From the NCBI GenBank assembly GCA_020809705.1, contig CP085827.1, forward strand, positions 3,720,001 through 3,784,000: 64,000 nucleotides of DNA. The letters run 5' to 3'. A program made the translations under genes and the position numbers. Below, piece after piece: positions 58,914-64,000 of the stretch. Position 1 is the first letter of the stretch. Every line of letters begins with the position of its first letter. The DNA is from Calonectria ilicicola. Taxonomy: Eukaryota; Ascomycota; Sordariomycetes; Hypocreales; Nectriaceae. A model generated the notes under the pieces. That model searched no databases and was not told where the DNA came from. It saw only the letters and a list, made by a program, of their open reading frames with translations.

Positions 58914-59885
58914 GGTTTCGGTGTTTAGTAAGAAATAAGAAACGTCTTGTCAGCAGGCACGAGCAGATGCAGTCATTCTGTGGTTGCAACAACGGCAAGG
59001 CAAAGCTGAGATGGTGTGTTGAGTGAGGAAAGAAAGTGAGATTGGCTGCCAGACGCGTGGCAAGCAGGCGAAGCTGCTTGGCGGGAAAAGGAAATGGGAT
59101 GACGGCGGTCCACCGGGCAATTTACGGAATGGGCTTTGAGATGCAACATTCAATGTCACATGTGTAGGTAAAATACGATGATTCGGGTTATAGCTGAATT
59201 TATCCGCATATATATCAGCCATGTTTTAATGCCACGATTCAGCACGTACATAGGGCGGTGGGTGGGCTAATAACCCAAGCATGCCGCTGGTGCTGGTGCT
59301 GGTGCTGGTGGGGAGGTGGCCAGTGTGATGGCGCTGGGGTTGTCCACGTCCAACAACAACTAGTCTAGTTTAACTTATGGAGGATGATATGATCATGGCC
59401 ACAGCGCACAATGTTAGGGCATTGCGCACCATCCACCGTCTAATTGGGCCAGGAATTTCCCTTGCAAAGAAAAGGAACAAACAAGAACAACACATCACAA
59501 ACTATTCAACCAACCATAACAAACACGCTGCCCTCTGCTCATCGGCTCAATAATTAATTTACAGCAACTGCCGGATGAGGTAAGCCTGTAAATTAGCCAG
59601 CAATGACCACTCTCTTAGCTCACCGCCTTTGAGCTGTCCTCGGCAGAATCCCCCACTACCCTACCACTTACCACTATCCATATCCACCCACTCCACTACG
59701 GCTGCAGTTCGCTATATTGCGACTCCTATCTTGACCGGGCCTCAATCCCAATGGTTGATATACCCCTGTTCTAGCTGCGTCTGTCCTCTGTCATCCTCCT
59801 CAGCCTCCTCCCTCCGAATCCGAGCCCTCACCATCGCATCGCCAGCACAAGCCGCGCACCATCGCCCCCTTTCCGCGCCGCAACC
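58914..59885. promoter_or_regulatory. Divergent promoters of PLD-like and AP-2 mu genes
   Basis: No gene. A (GCTGGT)4 repeat at 59286-59309. The 59500-59885 part is C/T-rich like a long 5' leader of the AP-2 gene. Confidence 0.5.
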
Positions 59886-61342
59886 ATGCTGTCGGGCGTC
59901 CTCATCTTCAACCAAAAGGGCGAGAACCTCATCTTCCGTGCCTTCCGCAACGACTGTCGCCCCCGCCTCGCCGACGTCTTTCGAATTCAGGTCATTTCAA
60001 ACGCCCAGGTCCGATCGCCCATCCTCACCTTGGGCAGCACCACCTTCAGCCATGTCAAGCACGAAAACATCTACCTCGTGGCCATTACCAAGAGCAACGC
60101 CAATGCCGCCCTGGTCTTTGAGTTCCTCTACCGCCTGATCCAGCTGGGCAAGGGCTACTTTGGCAAGTTTGACGAAGAGGCTGTCAAGAACAACTTTGTC
60201 TTAGTCTATGAGCTTCTGGATGGTACATTGCACCCGCGCCCACCCGTCTGCCCCAAATTGTCCCCAGCACCAATGAATGCTAACTCTCGCCTCTCCTATT
60301 CCAGAGATTATTGACTTTGGCTACCCCCAAAACACCGAGACCGACACACTCAAAATGTACATTACCACCGAGGGAGTCAAGTCGGAATCACGCCGCGAGG
60401 ACACGTCCAAGATTACCATGCAGGCCACCGGAGCTCTCTCCTGGCGCAAGGCAGACGTCAAGTACCGTAAGAACGAAGCTTTCGTCGACGTAATCGAAGA
60501 CATCAACCTCCTCATGTCAGCCACCGGCGCCGTCCTGCGCGCAGACGTCACAGGCCAGATTGTCATGCGCGCTTACCTGTCCGGTACCCCCGAGTGCAAG
60601 TTTGGCCTCAATGACCGACTATTGCTCGACAACGACGGGCTCCTCAGCCTTCCCAGCGGCAATCGCATGGGATCAAAGGCCACCAAAGCCGCCGCTGGCA
60701 GTGTCACTCTTGAAGACTGCCAGTTCCACCAGTGCGTGAAGCTCGGCAAGTTCGACAGCGACCGAATCATCAGCTTCGTTCCCCCAGACGGCGAATTCGA
60801 GCTCATGCGCTACCGTGCCACCGAAAACGTCAACTTGCCTTTCAAGGTCCACGCCATTGTCAACGAGGTCGGGCGTTCCAAGGTTGAGTACAGCATTGGT
60901 GTCAAGGCCAACTTTGGCTCCAAGCTGTTTGCGACCAACGTCGTTGTCAAGATTCCCACACCGCTAAACACAGCCAAGATCACTGAGCGATGTACACAAG
61001 GCAAGGCCAAGTACGAGCCCAGCGAGAACGTTATTGTGTGGAAGATTGGCCGGTTCACGGGCAACAGCGAGTATGTGTTGAGCGCCGAGGCACACCTGAC
61101 CAGCATGACCAACCAGCGTGCATGGAGCCGGCCGCCGCTGAGTGTGAACTTCAGTCTGCTCATGTTTACAAGCTCAGGCTTGTTGGTGCGGTATCTCAAG
61201 GTGTTTGAGAAGAGTAATTATTCCAGTGTAAAGTGGGTGCGCTACATGACAAGGGCGGGCTCGTATGAAATAAGGTGAGTTGATTGGTTTGTTGCTGGAA
61301 CGAGAGAACAGAACACAGCTAACGTGCAACAACAGATTTTAA
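59886..61342 (+). CDS. APM4: AP-2 clathrin adaptor complex subunit mu
   Basis: Exons 59886..60222, 60305..61274, 61336..61342, 437 aa. N-terminal longin-like domain MLSGVLIFNQKGENLIFRAFRND (about 1-140) with [45 protein letters not shown]. The C-terminal mu-homology domain (about 165-437) contains NLLMSATGAVLRADVTGQIVMRAYLSGTPECKFGLND, FHQCVKLGKFDSDR, ISFVPPDGEFELMRYR and WARPPLS-like WSRPPLSVNF, ending VRYLKVFE...KWVRYMTRAGSYEIRF. It reads cargo YxxPhi signals and binds PIP2 in plasma-membrane clathrin endocytosis. The last exon holds only seven bases (end of Arg, Phe and stop). Closest to AP-2 rather than AP-1 mu by comparison with human AP2M1. Confidence 0.95.
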
Positions 61343-61665
61343 CACAATAAGATGTTTACGAGGGGCGGCAGAATATGTACCATGTATGGCGTTTCGGTAA
61401 TTCCCGGCAAAAGTCAAAGAGCGGGCATGATTCCTTGGTTTTGTCAACATTGACTTAGCATTCATCATTACATATATTCTCATTTACAGTGACTTTGTGA
61501 CGACGCAGCCGTGACGACTCACCAGCCGGCTGCTGTCGAAGTGCTAGGATCCCGTGTCTTTCCCGATCAAGATTGAGATTAAAACGCCCAACCGTACCAA
61601 CTCCAGAAGCTTAGAAGATAAACCCCACGAGACCGTGTGTACAATATAGAAGAAGCATGCCGCAA
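61343..61665. other. Convergent 3' intergenic region
   Basis: No gene seen. Confidence 0.5.
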
Positions 61666-62640
61666 TCATTCATCGTCATTGTCATCCTCCACCATCAACA
61701 CCCTGATGCCCTGGAAGACACTCTCCCCTCCCTGGTGTTGGTGTAGGCGGATTGCATTGTTGATCAAAAACGCAAACCCATAGGTGGGATGGCATTCGCT
61801 CCATCCCAACGCCTCCAGGTCAAAGACCTCGACGTACCGCCTCCCGACGGCGCGGATAACATCCCCCGGCCGCTCGCCATCACCCCCCTTGCTGTTACCA
61901 CCCTTGCCGTCCTGGTCCAGTCGCTTCCACAGGCTGCCCCGTTGCTGGAGATCCCCCGCCTTGATGCGCTGTCGGCTGCTGCACTCCCCACATCGCCCCG
62001 CACACGAATCGACCAAGTAGAGTACCTCGAGATGCCTATGCAGCGTTGACGCCAACTGCGTAATCTCATCCCACCCCAGCGTATCGTGTGCTGAAAAGAC
62101 ACAGCCTTCAACCACATCCAGGGCCACCTTTCTAGCGTCCTGTAGCGTCGATGCCATCTCGGCCGACCACTGGCTCCGGAGCACCTGTCCAATGCGGGAG
62201 TGGAACACTTCGGCCTCATCCTCGTGTGCCTCATGGTTTTTATCACGGAAACGAAGCATCAGGACATCCAAGCTCGAGATGTTGATTTTACCGCCGCGGC
62301 CGGGGAGGCAGACTGTAGTTGATCCATTCCTGGATGTCGTGGCCTGCGCTGTCCATGCGGCAAGGCGACTCGTTTGGCACAACGATCTTGTAATGTGGTA
62401 CATGCTCGGATCCACCGAGCCGCAGTCCAGACGATCGAGAAACACGGTGTTTTTGTATTGTTCAAAAAGTGCTCGGTCCTTGATTTCGCACCCAACACTG
62501 CCAAATGCCCTCGCAGGCCCGCCTGGATCTCGAGATGGGAAGCAAACATCGAAAACCTGCATGCAAGACCCGCTGAGACATGATTCCCATATTTCTGTCT
62601 GGAGCTCCAGTGGCAGCTGAGGAAAGGGATGGAACGTCAT
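61666..62640 (-). CDS. 2EXR-domain protein
   Basis: Single exon, 324 aa, start ATG 62640. The opening FHPFPQLPLELQTEIWESCL is the 2EXR (F-box-like) motif of many fungal proteins. The middle has SSLDVLMLRFRD and LHRHLEVLYLVDSCAGRCGECSSRQR, a small Cys cluster, and a Gly/Lys-rich linker. The end is acidic (MVEDDNDDE). Function unknown; F-box-like substrate recognition is only a guess from the motif. Confidence 0.85.
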   Translation of the reverse strand: MTFHPFPQLPLELQTEIWESCLSGSCMQVFDVCFPSRDPGGPARAFGSVGCEIKDRALFEQYKNTVFLDRLDCGSVDPSMYHITRSLCQTSRLAAWTAQATTSRNGSTTVCLPGRGGKINISSLDVLMLRFRDKNHEAHEDEAEVFHSRIGQVLRSQWSAEMASTLQDARKVALDVVEGCVFSAHDTLGWDEITQLASTLHRHLEVLYLVDSCAGRCGECSSRQRIKAGDLQQRGSLWKRLDQDGKGGNSKGGDGERPGDVIRAVGRRYVEVFDLEALGWSECHPTYGFAFLINNAIRLHQHQGGESVFQGIRVLMVEDDNDDE

Positions 62641-64000
62641 GTTAGCAATGGCTGAATCGTGTGGAAAAAGTAAATGGACCAGATTTGAATTGAATGAGCA
62701 AAGCGGGATAAATCAATCCCAAGTCATAGATGTCGATGCTTGCGATGATGTGGATGCTGCGGATATACCATCAATCAATCACACGTCAGACTTTTTACCT
62801 TGGATCGTCACCATCTAAAAGCCTCCCATCTGACTGCAAGGTAACAATACATCAGCGCTAGACGGGGGGGGAGGCCCATTTTAACCAGGAAGGCCAGGAA
62901 GGCGTCACGAGCTGAAGCGCAAGAGGGGCAAACTCTAGATAGGTGCGGTGCGGAGTAGCTTGGGGGTAGTTTTTCTTTTTTTGGAGGGGCAAGCGGATAA
63001 GCCAGGATCTGCGGCTAGTATCAATCGGTAACCGGTAATTCGGAAGAGATGCATCCTGGGGGAGCATTTCGTCATGGGTCGAGAAGAGGAGGGGGGGCAA
63101 GTATGGGGAAGGCTCATAATGAGAAGCCATGATGTGGAATCATGATGGCTGAATTGGACTCTTTGACGTTGGAAAAAATCCGAGGTAGAAAGTATTGCCG
63201 AGCCATTATGGTTAAAGAAGACGAAGATAAATAATACAGACAATATATTACATTTTATTATGGAGCAAAAAGAAGAAAAGGGAGTTGGGGGGGAATTTGG
63301 TATTACCGCATCTGGACATGCTTATACATGTGCAGCTATTCGCACCTTGGAGTTGCAAGGCAATCCACCAACTAAGTCACAGGCTGGGTCATTCGCACCG
63401 GTTTCTCGGCTCGTAGTCAGCGCTAATAAAGACATCCAGAGCTGAATGTCAGATTGCGGTCGCCTTATCCTATCGGCGACATATTGCAATCTGATGTCGA
63501 GGGGTCTTTGGGATGGTCAGACTTGGACAGCTGTGTTGATAACCCAGCCTAGTAGAAGGGTGGTGCAGCCATGTTGCAAAAAAGGGCGCTTCAAGACTGG
63601 GTCTAATATTTTCAAGCACCCCTATGAATAATGCTTCCATTTTTGGATTCTTACTTTGCAGATTAATAAGAAAAAAAAAGTGACGTTCAAATCCTTCCCA
63701 GCTGGAATTCGGAACATCTACCTGCAAACTACGATGCAGCTCCATTTTCCCACCGGCAACGCATTTCAGCACATGGAGTCATAGACCCGAGGGGTTGTAA
63801 TGGACCATTTTATAAGACATCTTTCTCATTATTTGTTTCATATGGCACAATCCTCTCTTGTGAATTTGGGAGGCGGTAAAGTGTCTTCGTGTCTCCAAAC
63901 ATCCTCTAAGGTACCAACGATGATGCAGAGGCATGGGGTTGAGTCCGTCTTCTATTGGCAGCATGTTCTTCGTATCAATTTATACTCGCAAGCTTTGCGT
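62641..64000. other. Gene-free right end
   Basis: No gene supported. Only short reading frames on both strands; a G-run (62866-62872) and A-runs are present. Confidence 0.5.

Noticed and set aside
1..64000. CRISPR arrays, rRNA genes, complete transposons
   Set aside because: No regularly spaced repeats, rRNA cores, or transposase/reverse-transcriptase motifs were found.

Overview
The window is nuclear DNA from a filamentous ascomycete (Pezizomycotina, most likely a sordariomycete; genus not assignable from the sequence). The evidence is short 45-100 nt GT-AG introns (often starting GTAAGT or GTATGT), tRNA genes with introns directly after the anticodon, conserved single-copy eukaryotic genes (cyclin H/Ccl1, AP-2 mu), and fungal families such as 2EXR, DUF7704-like proteins and PNP-domain proteins. 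All exon joins were made by eye, by matching reading phase and splice consensus.

Layout. 1-5.5 kb: a divergent pair, a C2H2 zinc-finger protein (partial, runs off the left edge) and a protein with a nucleoside-phosphorylase domain. 6.2-8.1 kb: MFS transporter. 9.6-13.3 kb: a divergent pair, PhyH-type dioxygenase and CocE/NonD hydrolase, sharing a promoter with repeated CGGTTCGG motifs. 14.4-17.4 kb: housekeeping block (cyclin H, BAR protein). 17.4-22.2 kb: gene-free. 22.3-35 kb: AT-richer accessory block with an ABC-C transporter pseudogene, a DUF7704-like membrane protein, an intron-containing tRNA, a broken orphan ORF between short direct repeats, and a divergent pair formed by an isocyanide synthase and an NRPS-like adenylation-thiolation-acyltransferase protein. 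35-37.1 kb: FHA-pseudokinase. 38-45.5 kb: unknown basic protein, second MFS transporter, coiled-coil protein, cysteine-rich secreted protein. 46.5-52.5 kb: decayed segment with an OYE-family pseudogene, three intron-bearing tRNA-Glu genes and a frameshifted gene. 53-55.2 kb: four-exon membrane protein. 56.7-62.6 kb: DsbA/FrnE-like protein, PLD-like protein, AP-2 mu, 2EXR protein.

The most interesting system is at 29.0-34.5 kb. The two divergent genes together carry the set of domains that, as I recall, the Aspergillus fumigatus protein CrmA carries in one chain (isocyanide synthase, adenylation, thiolation, transferase). Here they are two separate genes sharing a 723-bp promoter that holds one perfect Mac1-type copper-starvation element. 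I infer a split CrmA-like pathway that makes an amino-acid-derived isocyanide, loads or modifies it on the carrier domain, and releases it by acyl transfer.
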